Under the pieces are notes generated by a model, which had not been told where the DNA came from, did not search any database, and saw only the letters and a program-made list of their open reading frames with translations. Below, one piece after another: positions 40,722 through 48,546 of a stretch of DNA of 64,000 bases. Each line of letters starts with the position of its first letter. Within the stretch, counting starts at the first letter, position 1. Source of the stretch: Streptomyces sp. NK15101 (lineage in GTDB: Bacteria; Actinomycetota; Actinomycetes; Streptomycetales; Streptomycetaceae). The stretch spans positions 1 through 64,000 of the forward strand of contig NZ_JAINVG010000026.1 of assembly GCF_020400725.1 (NCBI RefSeq). The letters are read 5' to 3'. A program made the position numbers and the translations under genes.

Positions 40722-43139
40722 GTGACGACGTCCATCGAAGCAAGGATCGCCGAGGAGCTCGGCGTACGCGAGCGACAGGTGAAGGCAGCCGTCGATCTCC
40801 TCGACGGCGGTTCGACCGTGCCGTTCATCGCGCGCTACCGCAAGGAAGCGACCGAGATGCTCGACGACACGCAGCTGCGCACCCTGGAGGAGCGGCTGCG
40901 CTATCTGCGCGAGCTGGAGGACCGCCGGTCGGCGATCCTCGACTCGGTGCGCGAGCAGGGCAAGCTGACGGGCGAGCTGGAGGCGAGCATCCGGGCGGCC
41001 GACACCAAGGCGCGCCTGGAGGACATCTACCTGCCCTTCAAGCCGAAGCGCCGGACGAAGGCCCAGATCGCCCGCGAAGCCGGTCTGGAGCCGCTGGCCG
41101 AGGGGCTGCTCGCCGACCCGTCCGTCGAACCGGCGGCCGCCGCCGCGGCCTTCGTGGACGCCGGCAAGGGCGTCGCGGACGCCGCCGCGGCCCTGGAGGG
41201 CGCGCGGGCGATCCTCGCCGAGAAGTTCTCCGAGGACGCCGACCTCATCGGTGAGCTGCGCGAGCGCATGTGGGGCCGCGGGCGACTGGTGGCGAAGGTC
41301 CGCGAGGGGCGGGAGGAGGCGGGGGCGAAGTTCGCCGACTACTTCGACTTCGCCGAGCCCTTCACGGCGCTGCCCTCGCACCGGGTGCTCGCCATGCTGC
41401 GCGGCGAGAAGGAGGACGTCCTCAGCCTGGAGCTGGAGCCGGAGGAGCCCACCGAGGGTCCCTCCTCGTACGAGGGGATCGTCGCGAGCCGCTTCGGCGT
41501 CGCCGACCGGGGTCGCCCCGGGGACAAGTGGCTCCAGGACACGGTCCGCTGGGCCTGGCGGACCCGCATCCTGGTGCACCTCGGGATCGACCTGCGGCTG
41601 CGGCTGCGGACGGCCGCCGAGGACGAGGCGGTCCGGGTCTTCGCGGCGAACCTGCGGGACCTGCTGCTCGCCGCACCGGCCGGCACCCGGGCGACGTTGG
41701 GGCTCGACCCCGGTTTCCGCACGGGCGTGAAGGTCGCCGTCGTCGACGCGACCGGCAAGGTCGTCGCCACCGACACGATCTACCCGCACGTCCCCGCCAA
41801 CAAGTGGGACCAGGCGCTGGAGAGGCTGGCGCGTCTGGCGAAGGAACACGCGGTCGAGCTGATCGCGATCGGCAACGGCACGGCCTCCCGCGAGACCGAC
41901 AGGCTGGCGGCCGAACTCCTCGCCAAGCACCCCGAGTTGAAGCTGACCAAGGTGATGGTCTCGGAGGCCGGCGCCTCGGTCTACTCGGCCTCCGCCTTCG
42001 CCTCGCAGGAACTCCCGGGCCTCGACGTGTCGTTGCGCGGCGCGGTCTCCATCGCCCGGCGGCTCCAGGACCCGCTGGCGGAGCTGGTGAAGATCGACCC
42101 GAAGTCCATCGGCGTCGGCCAGTACCAGCACGACCTGGCCGAGGTGAAGCTCTCGCGTTCGCTCGACGCGGTGGTCGAGGACTGCGTGAACGGTGTCGGC
42201 GTGGACGTCAACACCGCCTCGGCGCCGCTGCTCTCGCGGGTCTCGGGCATCAGCTCCGGCCTCGCGGAGAACATCGTCGCGCACCGGGACGCCAACGGCC
42301 CCTTCCGCTCCCGCAAGGCGCTCAAGGACGTGGCCAGGCTGGGCCCGAAGGCGTACGAGCAGTGCGCGGGCTTCCTCCGCATCCGGGGCGGCGACGACCC
42401 GCTCGACGCCTCGGCGGTGCACCCGGAGGCGTACCCGGTGGTGCGCCGGATGGTGAAGGCGACGGGCGGCGAGGTCGCGGCGCTGATCGGCGACACGGGC
42501 ACGCTGCGCTCGCTGCGGGCGGACGACTTCGTCGACGAGACCTTCGGTCTGCCGACGGTGACGGACATCCTGCGCGAGCTGGAGAAGCCGGGCCGCGACC
42601 CGCGTCCGGCGTTCCGCACGGCCACCTTCAAGGAGGGCGTCGAGAAGATCGGCGACCTGGCGTCGGGGATGGTCCTGGAGGGGGTCGTCACCAACGTGGC
42701 CGCGTTCGGCGCGTTCGTGGACATCGGTGTGCACCAGGACGGTCTGGTGCACGTGTCGGCGATGTCGAAGACCTTCGTCAAGGACCCGCGTGACGTGGTG
42801 AAGCCCGGTGACGTGGTCAAGGTGAAGGTCGTGGACGTGGACGTCCCCCGCAAGCGGATCTCGCTGACGCTGCGGCTGGACGACGAGCCGGGCGCGGGCG
42901 GCCAGGGCGGCGCGCCCAGGCGTGAGCGGGGCGAGCGGGGCGAGCGCGGGGACCGTGGCGAGCGTTCCGGCCGGCCGCCGCAGCAGCGTCAGGGCGGTGG
43001 CCGCCGGGCCGAGGGCGGAAACCGCGGGGAGCGCGGCGGTCGGGACCGTTCGGCGGCGCCCGCGCCCGCGAACAGCGCGATGGCGGACGCCCTCCGCAAG
43101 GCCGGCCTGCTGGGCGACGGTGGTGGCAAGCGCCGATAG
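40722..43139 (+). CDS. tex: Tex-family RNA-binding transcription accessory protein
   Basis: 805 residues from a GTG with GGGACACC upstream. An N-terminal Tex helix-turn-helix region (ELGVRERQVKAAVDLL and FIARYRKEATEMLDD) is followed by a YqgF/RNase H-like domain (LGLDPGFRTGVKVAVVD), a helix-hairpin-helix pair (VNTASAPLLSRVSGIS) and a C-terminal S1 RNA-binding domain (GVVTNVAAFGAFVDIGVHQDGLVHVS). The tail is Arg/Gly-rich. Tex is a conserved cytoplasmic protein affecting transcription and toxin expression. It is flanked by two exceptionally long hairpins. Confidence 0.97.
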   Translation: MTTSIEARIAEELGVRERQVKAAVDLLDGGSTVPFIARYRKEATEMLDDTQLRTLEERLRYLRELEDRRSAILDSVREQGKLTGELEASIRAADTKARLEDIYLPFKPKRRTKAQIAREAGLEPLAEGLLADPSVEPAAAAAAFVDAGKGVADAAAALEGARAILAEKFSEDADLIGELRERMWGRGRLVAKVREGREEAGAKFADYFDFAEPFTALPSHRVLAMLRGEKEDVLSLELEPEEPTEGPSSYEGIVASRFGVADRGRPGDKWLQDTVRWAWRTRILVHLGIDLRLRLRTAAEDEAVRVFAANLRDLLLAAPAGTRATLGLDPGFRTGVKVAVVDATGKVVATDTIYPHVPANKWDQALERLARLAKEHAVELIAIGNGTASRETDRLAAELLAKHPELKLTKVMVSEAGASVYSASAFASQELPGLDVSLRGAVSIARRLQDPLAELVKIDPKSIGVGQYQHDLAEVKLSRSLDAVVEDCVNGVGVDVNTASAPLLSRVSGISSGLAENIVAHRDANGPFRSRKALKDVARLGPKAYEQCAGFLRIRGGDDPLDASAVHPEAYPVVRRMVKATGGEVAALIGDTGTLRSLRADDFVDETFGLPTVTDILRELEKPGRDPRPAFRTATFKEGVEKIGDLASGMVLEGVVTNVAAFGAFVDIGVHQDGLVHVSAMSKTFVKDPRDVVKPGDVVKVKVVDVDVPRKRISLTLRLDDEPGAGGQGGAPRRERGERGERGDRGERSGRPPQQRQGGGRRAEGGNRGERGGRDRSAAPAPANSAMADALRKAGLLGDGGGKRR

Positions 43140-43174
43140 AACCGCGGGTCGGATGTGATTTCCGACGGCTCGGG

Positions 43175-43220
43175 CGAGTTCGTCCTCGCGTCCCCGGCCG
43201 GGGACGCGAGGACGAACTCG
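43175..43220 (+). terminator. 46-bp perfect palindrome after tex
   Basis: Each arm is 23 bases and there is no spacer at the centre (CCGG/CCGG junction). It lies 36 bases after the tex stop. It can form a very stable hairpin or a cruciform. Confidence 0.85.
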
Positions 43221-43347
43221 GGCCAACGGGGCATCGCGCCGAGGTGATCCGTTCTGCCCGTTGCCGCGCACAGGACAGGCGATCGTGATCGTCCTCGGCC
43301 TCCGTGGGGGGACGCACGATGTTCCTGTTCCGGAGGTCGCGCCACCC

Positions 43348-43503
43348 GTGAAGCGCGTGATCGCGAAGGCGCGGGCGTGCCCGCCGCCGCGATGACCATG
43401 GCCCTCGTCCCGCTCGCGGGCACCTCGTACGCCGCCGGCCGCTACGGCACCGGCTGCGTCCGCGGCGACTCCTGGTGGACCGCCGCCCCCGTCCACGTGA
43501 AAC
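43348..43503 (+). pseudogene. Frameshifted remnant of a small secreted protein gene
   Basis: From a GTG at 43348 the frame reads VKRVIAKARA; at about 43376 the coding signal moves one base back and continues VPAAAMTMALVPLAGTSYAAG, together a typical signal peptide. It goes on as RYGTGCVRGDSWWTAAPV and then loses coding character near the next terminator. A one-base deletion explains it. GGAGG lies upstream. No family recognised. Confidence 0.35.
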
Positions 43504-43532
43504 GAGGCCACGGCCCACCGGGCCGTGGCCTC
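43504..43532 (-). terminator. Hairpin terminator after the HEAT-like gene
   Basis: Perfect 13-base arms GAGGCCACGGCCC and GGGCCGTGGCCTC with an ACC loop, 17 bases after the minus-strand stop. Confidence 0.8.
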
Positions 43533-43548
43533 CTCGCGTGCGCCCCGC

Positions 43549-43950
43549 CTACGGCAGGAAGCGCAGCGCCCAGTCGGCGCGGTTGGCGACGGAGAGGTCG
43601 TCGTCCTCCGTCATCGGCTGGAGGAGCCGGCGGGCCGTCTTCGGGTCCACCTGGACCAGGTCGACGATCTCGGCGGCCAGGCCGTCCTGGTCGTCCCCGA
43701 GGTCGACGGCGGAGGCGCGGATCAGGGCGGGGAGGACGTCCGGGCCGCCGAGGGCGGCGATGACGCCGCCGAGGAGCTCCCGGGCATAGGCGTTCCGCTC
43801 GTCGAGGGCCCGGTCCAGCTCCGCCTGGAGGCGCGGCAGGAGACCGGCGTCGCCCGAGGCGGCGATCTCGTCGGCGAGGTCGATCGTCTCGTCCACGTCC
43901 GCGTCCAGATCGTCCAGCATCTCGGTCAGCCGGGTCAGTAGGTCGGTCAT
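43549..43950 (-). CDS. Small helical HEAT-repeat-like hypothetical protein
   Basis: 133 residues, acidic and almost all helical (LTRLTEMLDDLDADVDETI, LLPRLQAELDRALDER). The second half looks like a HEAT repeat: VDPKTARRLLQPMTEDDD then LSVANRADWALRFLP. Such repeats mediate protein contacts. The ATG overlaps the stop of the ComB-like gene (ATGA), so the two act together, but the shared role is unknown. Confidence 0.85.
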   Translation of the reverse strand: MTDLLTRLTEMLDDLDADVDETIDLADEIAASGDAGLLPRLQAELDRALDERNAYARELLGGVIAALGGPDVLPALIRASAVDLGDDQDGLAAEIVDLVQVDPKTARRLLQPMTEDDDLSVANRADWALRFLP

Positions 43951-44678
43951 CGTGCCTCCTGGAAAGCGCCGTCCAGCAGGACGGGAACGGTCGTCGAGCC
44001 GTCGATCTCGGCGGCCACGGCGACGTCCTGCGGAAAGCCGTACTCGTACAGTTCACGGCCCGAGTCGCAGCCGTGCAAGGCGGCGACCGGGTCCTCGGTC
44101 GCCGCCCACAGCGTGGCCGCCGCGGTCGCCTCCGGGGTCATCTGGATGTGCGGGCCCGCGAGGGCGGAGAGCACCGCTCCCGCGCCCAGCAGGTCTTCGA
44201 GCGCCGGGCGCGGCGAGCCGTCGGGCCACCGCTCGCCGGAGGCGATGACGGCGAGCGGACGGTCGGCCGTGCCGTAGCCCCGGTCGGCGAGCCGGCGGGC
44301 GACCGCCGAGCGGTTGCGCAGGGAGGCCGCGACGACGGCCGCGCCGCACGAGGCGGCCTCGGCCGCGATGGTGGAGCCGTTCGGGGACGGCAGGACGAGC
44401 CGGCCGGGCGCGGGCGCCGCGCGCAGGGCGGCCGGGGAGAGCGTCCACGGGTGCGCCCCGGTGGCCTCGCGCCGGCCGACGGCGAGTACGGCGTCCTTCT
44501 CCCGCGCGTACGCGGCGGCCGTGGCGTCCCTCCAGCGGTACGGATGGACGGCGGTGCCGCCCTCGACGGCGACGCCCACGGCGGTGGTGAACGACAGCAC
44601 GTCGACCACGACCACGCAGGCGGCCGCCGGGGCGAGGGCCCGCGCCTCGACGGGCCCCCAGCCGAAGAGGACCGTCAT
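43947..44678 (-). CDS. 2-phosphosulfolactate phosphatase-like protein (ComB family)
   Basis: 243 residues from the ATG at 44678; a GTG at 44687 would add three. The ComB fold is shown by VVVVDVLSFTTAVGVAVEGG, the LPSPNGSTIAAEA loop and VIASGERWPDGSPRPALEDLLGAG. In archaea ComB removes phosphate from 2-phosphosulfolactate in coenzyme M synthesis. Streptomyces do not make coenzyme M as far as known and no other com gene is nearby, so a different phosphoester is likely the substrate. It is coupled to the HEAT-like protein. Confidence 0.87.
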   Translation of the reverse strand: MTVLFGWGPVEARALAPAAACVVVVDVLSFTTAVGVAVEGGTAVHPYRWRDATAAAYAREKDAVLAVGRREATGAHPWTLSPAALRAAPAPGRLVLPSPNGSTIAAEAASCGAAVVAASLRNRSAVARRLADRGYGTADRPLAVIASGERWPDGSPRPALEDLLGAGAVLSALAGPHIQMTPEATAAATLWAATEDPVAALHGCDSGRELYEYGFPQDVAVAAEIDGSTTVPVLLDGAFQEAR

Positions 44679-44736
44679 CGCCCGCACCGGCCGGGGGACC
44701 CCGCCGTCGCGCGGCCGGGTCCGTACGAGAGCGGCA

Positions 44737-46374
44737 TCAGAGCTCGGTCACCTTGCCGTCGGCGACCTCGACGCGACGGGTGGTGCGGACCGCGTCGAGC
44801 ATGCGCCGGTCGTGGGTGACGAGCAGCAGCGTGCCGGTGTACGAGTCGAGGGCGGACTCCAGCTGCTCGATGGCCGGCAGGTCCAGGTGGTTGGTCGGCT
44901 CGTCGAGGACGAGCAGGTTCACGCCCCGGCCCTGGAGCAGGGCGAGCGCGGCGCGCGTCCGCTCGCCCGGGGAGAGCGTGGTGGCGGGCCGCAGCACGTG
45001 GACGGCCTTGAGGCCGAACTTGGCGAGCAGCGTGCGGACTTCGGCGGGCTCGGTGTCGGGCACGGCCGCGCAGAAGGCCTCCAGGAGCGTCTCCGTGCCG
45101 TGGAAGAGCTTCCGGGCCTGGTCGACCTCGCCGACGACGACGCCCGAGCCGAGGACCGCGTCGCCGGAGTCCAGCGGGAGACGGCCGAGGAGGGCGGCGA
45201 GCAGGGTCGACTTCCCGGCGCCGTTGGCCCCGGTGACGGCGACCCGGTCGGCCCAGTCGATCTGGAGGGTGACGGGGCCGAAGGCGAAGTCGCCGCGGCG
45301 CACCTCGGCCTCGCGCAGGGTCGCGACGACCGAGCCGGAGCGGGGCGCGGCGGCGATCTCCATGCGCAGCTCCCACTCCTTGCGGGGCTCCTCCACCACG
45401 TCGAGGCGCTCGATCATGCGCTGGGTCTGCCGGGCCTTCGCGGCCTGCTTCTCGCTGGCCTCGCCGCGCAGCTTCCGGCCGATCTTGTCGTTGTCGGACG
45501 CCTTGCGGCGGGCGTTGCGGACGCCCTTGTCCATCCAGTTGCGCTGCATGAGGGCGCGCCCTTCGAGGGCGGCCTTCTTGTCGGCGTACTCCTCGTACTC
45601 CTCGCGCGCGTGGCGCCGGGCGGTGTCCCGCTCCTCCAGGTACGCCTCGTAGCCGCCGCCGTACAGGGTGATCTGCTGCTGGGCCAGGTCGAGTTCGAGG
45701 ACCTTGGTGACGGTGCGGGTGAGGAACTCGCGGTCGTGGCTGACGACGACCGTCCCGGCGCGCAGCCCCTTCACGAAGGACTCCAGGCGCTCCAGGCCTT
45801 CGAGGTCGAGGTCGTTGGTGGGCTCGTCGAGCAGGAAGACGTCGTAGCGCGAGAGCAGCAGCGAGGCGAGGCCGGCGCGGGCGGCCTGGCCGCCGGAGAG
45901 GGCGGTCATCGGCTGGTCGAGGCCGACGGTGAGGCCGAGGGAGTCGGCGACCTCCTCGGCGCGCTCGTCGAGGTCGGCGCCGCCCAGGTTCAGCCAGCGC
46001 TCCAGGGTGAGGGCGTACGCGTCGTCCGCGCCGGGCGTGCCGTCGACGAGTCCCTGGGTGGCCTCGTCCATGGCGGCCTGGGCGGCGGCGACGCCGGTGC
46101 GGCGGGCGAGGAACTCCCGCACGGTCTCCCCCGCGCGCCGCTCGGGCTCCTGCGGGAGGTGGCCGACGGCGGCGGTGGGCGGGGAGAGCCGCAGCTCGCC
46201 CTCCTCCGGGGTGTCGAGCCCGGCGAGCAGCCGCAGCAGGGTCGACTTGCCGGCGCCGTTGACGCCGACGAGGCCGATGACGTCACCGGGGGCGACGACG
46301 AGGTCGAGCCCGGAGAAGAGGGTGCGCTCGCCGTGGCCGGCGGCGAGGTCCTTGGCGACGAGGGTTGCAGTCAT
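44737..46374 (-). CDS. ABC-F family ATPase
   Basis: 545 residues with two ABC domains and no membrane part. Walker A motifs: GVNGAGKSTLLRLL and GANGAGKSTLLAAL. Signatures: LSGGQAARAGLA and LSPGERTRAALAL. Walker B: VFLLDEPTNDLDLEG and LLVLDEPTNHLDLPA. A charged interdomain linker (ARRHAREEYEEYADKKAALE) probably reaches into the ribosome. ABC-F proteins protect ribosomes or relieve stalled translation, sometimes giving antibiotic resistance. No ribosome-binding site is seen; a TAGAAT hexamer ten bases upstream suggests a near-leaderless transcript. A MITE-like element lies 13 bases upstream. Confidence 0.92.
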   Translation of the reverse strand: MTATLVAKDLAAGHGERTLFSGLDLVVAPGDVIGLVGVNGAGKSTLLRLLAGLDTPEEGELRLSPPTAAVGHLPQEPERRAGETVREFLARRTGVAAAQAAMDEATQGLVDGTPGADDAYALTLERWLNLGGADLDERAEEVADSLGLTVGLDQPMTALSGGQAARAGLASLLLSRYDVFLLDEPTNDLDLEGLERLESFVKGLRAGTVVVSHDREFLTRTVTKVLELDLAQQQITLYGGGYEAYLEERDTARRHAREEYEEYADKKAALEGRALMQRNWMDKGVRNARRKASDNDKIGRKLRGEASEKQAAKARQTQRMIERLDVVEEPRKEWELRMEIAAAPRSGSVVATLREAEVRRGDFAFGPVTLQIDWADRVAVTGANGAGKSTLLAALLGRLPLDSGDAVLGSGVVVGEVDQARKLFHGTETLLEAFCAAVPDTEPAEVRTLLAKFGLKAVHVLRPATTLSPGERTRAALALLQGRGVNLLVLDEPTNHLDLPAIEQLESALDSYTGTLLLVTHDRRMLDAVRTTRRVEVADGKVTEL

Positions 46375-46384
46375 CAGAGAACGA

Positions 46385-46390
46385 ATTCTA
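46385..46390 (-). promoter_or_regulatory. Possible -10 hexamer for the ABC-F gene
   Basis: TAGAAT on the minus strand lies ten bases before the ABC-F ATG and is partly made of the CTAG target site. No good -35 is found at 17-18 bases. Confidence 0.35.
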
Positions 46391-46566
46391 GGCCCTGTCG
46401 TCACGTTCCCGTCGTCGCCCGGAGGGCGGCCCCGCGGCGTCAGGTGCGTGCTCCCGGCGTGCCGGGCGCGCGTCCTCGTACTGGACGCGCTCGGGCGTGT
46501 GCCCGGTGCGGCGAGAGCGCGTGCATGGCGTCGCGGGGCAGGCGGGAATGTGACGACAGGGCCTAG
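46388..46566. mobile_element. MITE-like element with 20-bp inverted ends and CTAG duplication
   Basis: Terminal inverted repeats GCCCTGTCGTCACGTTCCCG and its complement (one mismatch) bound a 171-base element (46392-46562). It is flanked on both sides by CTAG, a typical 4-base target duplication of some IS5-group elements. No transposase is encoded inside. Removal of the element plus one CTAG leaves a clean 13-base gap between the stop of the upstream gene and the ABC-F start. Confidence 0.75.
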
Positions 46567-47009
46567 GCGACGCGGCGACACGCCGAGGAGTCGAGGAGCC
46601 GGAGCAGCACGGACCGGTAGGTCGCGCCGTGGAAGCGGTACGGCCCGACGCCTGGGTAGCCCTCGCGCACGGGCTCGGCGGCGGTGCCGGTCTGCCAGGC
46701 GAAGTCGCGCCAGACGACGTCCCCGCCCTCGCGGGCGACGACGGCGGTGACCGCGCCGCAGCCGGGATCCTCGCAGTCGGGGCAGGAGTGGATCGCCTGG
46801 CGGGTGCCGTCGGCCAGGAGCAGGCGGCGGGCGTGCTCGGCGCGGACGGTGGGCGGGAGGTCCGCCGCGAGGGGCGAGACGGTGTCGAGGCCGTCGGTCT
46901 CGTCGAGCCGGTGGAGCAGCGGCCTGCCGCCGACGAGGAAGTCGTGGTGGTGGTCGCCGTCCGACGGGGCGGCGGGAACGAGGTCGAGGGAGGTGTACGG
47001 GACCGGCAT
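46563..47009 (-). CDS. Conserved hypothetical protein with CPDC/C motif
   Basis: 148 residues from an ATG (MPVPYTSLDLVPAAPSDG). A cluster of acidic and His residues (DGDHHHDFLVGGRPL) is followed by HSCPDCEDPGCGAVTA, whose three to four cysteines could bind zinc. WRDFAWQTG and YRFHGATYRSVLLRLL follow. The TAG stop is part of the CTAG target duplication of the adjacent MITE-like element. Before insertion, it would have been 13 bases from the ABC-F gene, so the two were probably an operon. Function unknown. Confidence 0.82.
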   Translation of the reverse strand: MPVPYTSLDLVPAAPSDGDHHHDFLVGGRPLLHRLDETDGLDTVSPLAADLPPTVRAEHARRLLLADGTRQAIHSCPDCEDPGCGAVTAVVAREGGDVVWRDFAWQTGTAAEPVREGYPGVGPYRFHGATYRSVLLRLLDSSACRRVA

Positions 47010-47079
47010 GACTCGAGTATTTCCGCCTTCCGTGGCCGCGCCGTCCCGGAAATGTCCCGGTCCCGGTACGGTCCCGGGC

Positions 47080-48036
47080 ATGAGGAGCGACGTGATCGTG
47101 GTGGGGGGCGGGGTCGTCGGTCTGGCGACGGCGACGACGCTGGCGGAGCGCGGGCTGCGGGTGCGGATCTGGTCCCGGGACGCGGTGACGAGGACGACCT
47201 CGGCGGTGGCGGGCGCCCTGTGGTGGCCGTACCGGATCGAGCCGGCGGCCGAGGTGGGGGCCTGGGCGCTGGCGTCCCTGCGGGTGTACGGGGAGCTGGC
47301 CGCCGATCCGGGGCGCAGTGGGGTCCGGTGGGTGGCCGGGGTCCACGCGGACACGGTCCTCGACGGGCTCGGTCCGTGGGCGAAGGAGGTCGAGGGACTG
47401 CGGCAGTTGGCGCCGGAGGAGGTGCCGGGGCCGTACCGGACGGGGCTCGCGGCGCGGCTGCCGCTGATCGACATGCCGGTCCATCTGGCCTTTCTGCGCG
47501 GCCGGTTCGAGGCGATGGGCGGGGTCTTCGAGGAGCGCGAGGCCGGTGGCTTCGAGGAGGCGGCGGCGCTGGCCCCGGTGGTGGTCGACTGCACGGGGCT
47601 CGCGGCGCGGGAGCTCGTACCGGATCCCGGACTGCGGCCGGTGCGGGGGCAGTTGGTCCTGGTGGAGAACCCGGGGATCGAGGAGTGGTTCACGGCGGCG
47701 GACGAGTCGGCGGGCGAGACCACGTACTACTTCCCCCATGCCGACCGGCTGGTGCTCGGCGGGACGGCCGAGGAGGGCGACGAGCGGCTCGTCCCGGATG
47801 CGGCCACGGCGGCGGCGATCGTGGAGCGGTGCGCGCGGGTGCGGCCGGAGATCGCGGGGGCCCGGGTCCTCGGGCATCTGGTGGGCCTGCGGCCCGCGCG
47901 GGCGGGCGGGGTGCGGATCGAGGCGGTGCCGCTGCCGGGCGGCGGGCGGCTCGTCCACCACTACGGGCACGGCGGTGCGGGGGTGACCGTGGCGTGGGGC
48001 TGCGCGGAGCGGGCGGCGGAGCTGGCGCTCGGCTGA
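47080..48036 (+). CDS. FAD-dependent D-amino acid oxidase-like oxidoreductase
   Basis: 318 residues. The FAD Rossmann motif DVIVVGGGVVGLATATTLAE is at the very N-terminus. The C-terminal signature GRLVHHYGHGGAGVTVAWGC matches D-amino acid oxidases, and SAVAGALWWPYRIEP is typical of the DAAO flavin loop. It oxidises the amine of D-amino acids or D-aspartate to a 2-oxo acid with hydrogen peroxide release. It is cytoplasmic, a single gene, divergent from the preceding hypothetical gene. Confidence 0.92.
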   Translation: MRSDVIVVGGGVVGLATATTLAERGLRVRIWSRDAVTRTTSAVAGALWWPYRIEPAAEVGAWALASLRVYGELAADPGRSGVRWVAGVHADTVLDGLGPWAKEVEGLRQLAPEEVPGPYRTGLAARLPLIDMPVHLAFLRGRFEAMGGVFEEREAGGFEEAAALAPVVVDCTGLAARELVPDPGLRPVRGQLVLVENPGIEEWFTAADESAGETTYYFPHADRLVLGGTAEEGDERLVPDAATAAAIVERCARVRPEIAGARVLGHLVGLRPARAGGVRIEAVPLPGGGRLVHHYGHGGAGVTVAWGCAERAAELALG

Positions 48037-48076
48037 GGGGCGGGGCGAGGTTCGGGCGGGGAGCGGGCCCGGACGA

Positions 48077-48119
48077 CCGCGGGGCGGTCGCCTCCTTTCG
48101 GATGGCAACCGCCCCGCGG
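48077..48119. terminator. Bidirectional terminator between convergent genes
   Basis: Perfect 12-base arms CCGCGGGGCGGT and ACCGCCCCGCGG with a 19-base loop. Confidence 0.7.
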
Positions 48120-48125
48120 GACGCA

Positions 48126-48428
48126 CTACTTCCAGAGCGGCGGCTTGTTGTTCCGCTCCGCGTCGATGCACTGCTGGGCCCTGCGCTCCAGGGCGTCGGC
48201 ACGGGCGAAGGCCCTGCGGGCCTCCTCCCTGGCGCCGAGGCGCTTGAGCTGGTTGCCCCGGTCGCGCTCCTTGTGGGCGTCCGCCCGCAGCTGGGTGACG
48301 TTGCAGGTGATGGGCTTGGCGGCGGCCGGCTCGGCGGTCGCCGTCTGTCCGAGCAGCACGCCCCCGGCGAGCAGCGTCGTGGCGAGCAGAGCCGTGAGCG
48401 TACGGCGTGCGGGCTTGGTGTGGCGCAT
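48126..48428 (-). CDS. Small secreted protein of unknown function
   Basis: 100 residues from an ATG with GGAG seven bases upstream. A signal peptide is clear (basic start MRHTKPARR, hydrophobic LTALLATTLLAGGVLL, cleavage near TATAEP). The mature part has two cysteines (ITCNVTQLR and AQQCIDAER) that can form one disulfide around an Arg/Ala-rich helix (EEARRAFARADALERRA). No family recognised. It is probably monocistronic. Confidence 0.8.
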   Translation of the reverse strand: MRHTKPARRTLTALLATTLLAGGVLLGQTATAEPAAAKPITCNVTQLRADAHKERDRGNQLKRLGAREEARRAFARADALERRAQQCIDAERNNKPPLWK

Positions 48429-48546
48429 GGTGGTTCTCCAACTTCAGGGCCGTGGGGCCCCGTTCGAGGCATGGTCAGTACCGATTGGTAACTTTACCTC
48501 GGCAAACGAAGGAATCGCGCCTCGCCAGGCTGGAGCCACCCGATCG

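Larger units (their letters stand above)
43140..43548. other. Gene-free region downstream of tex
   Basis: About 400 bases holding a 46-base palindrome, a broken signal-peptide ORF and a 13-base-arm hairpin. No intact gene was seen. Confidence 0.6.
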
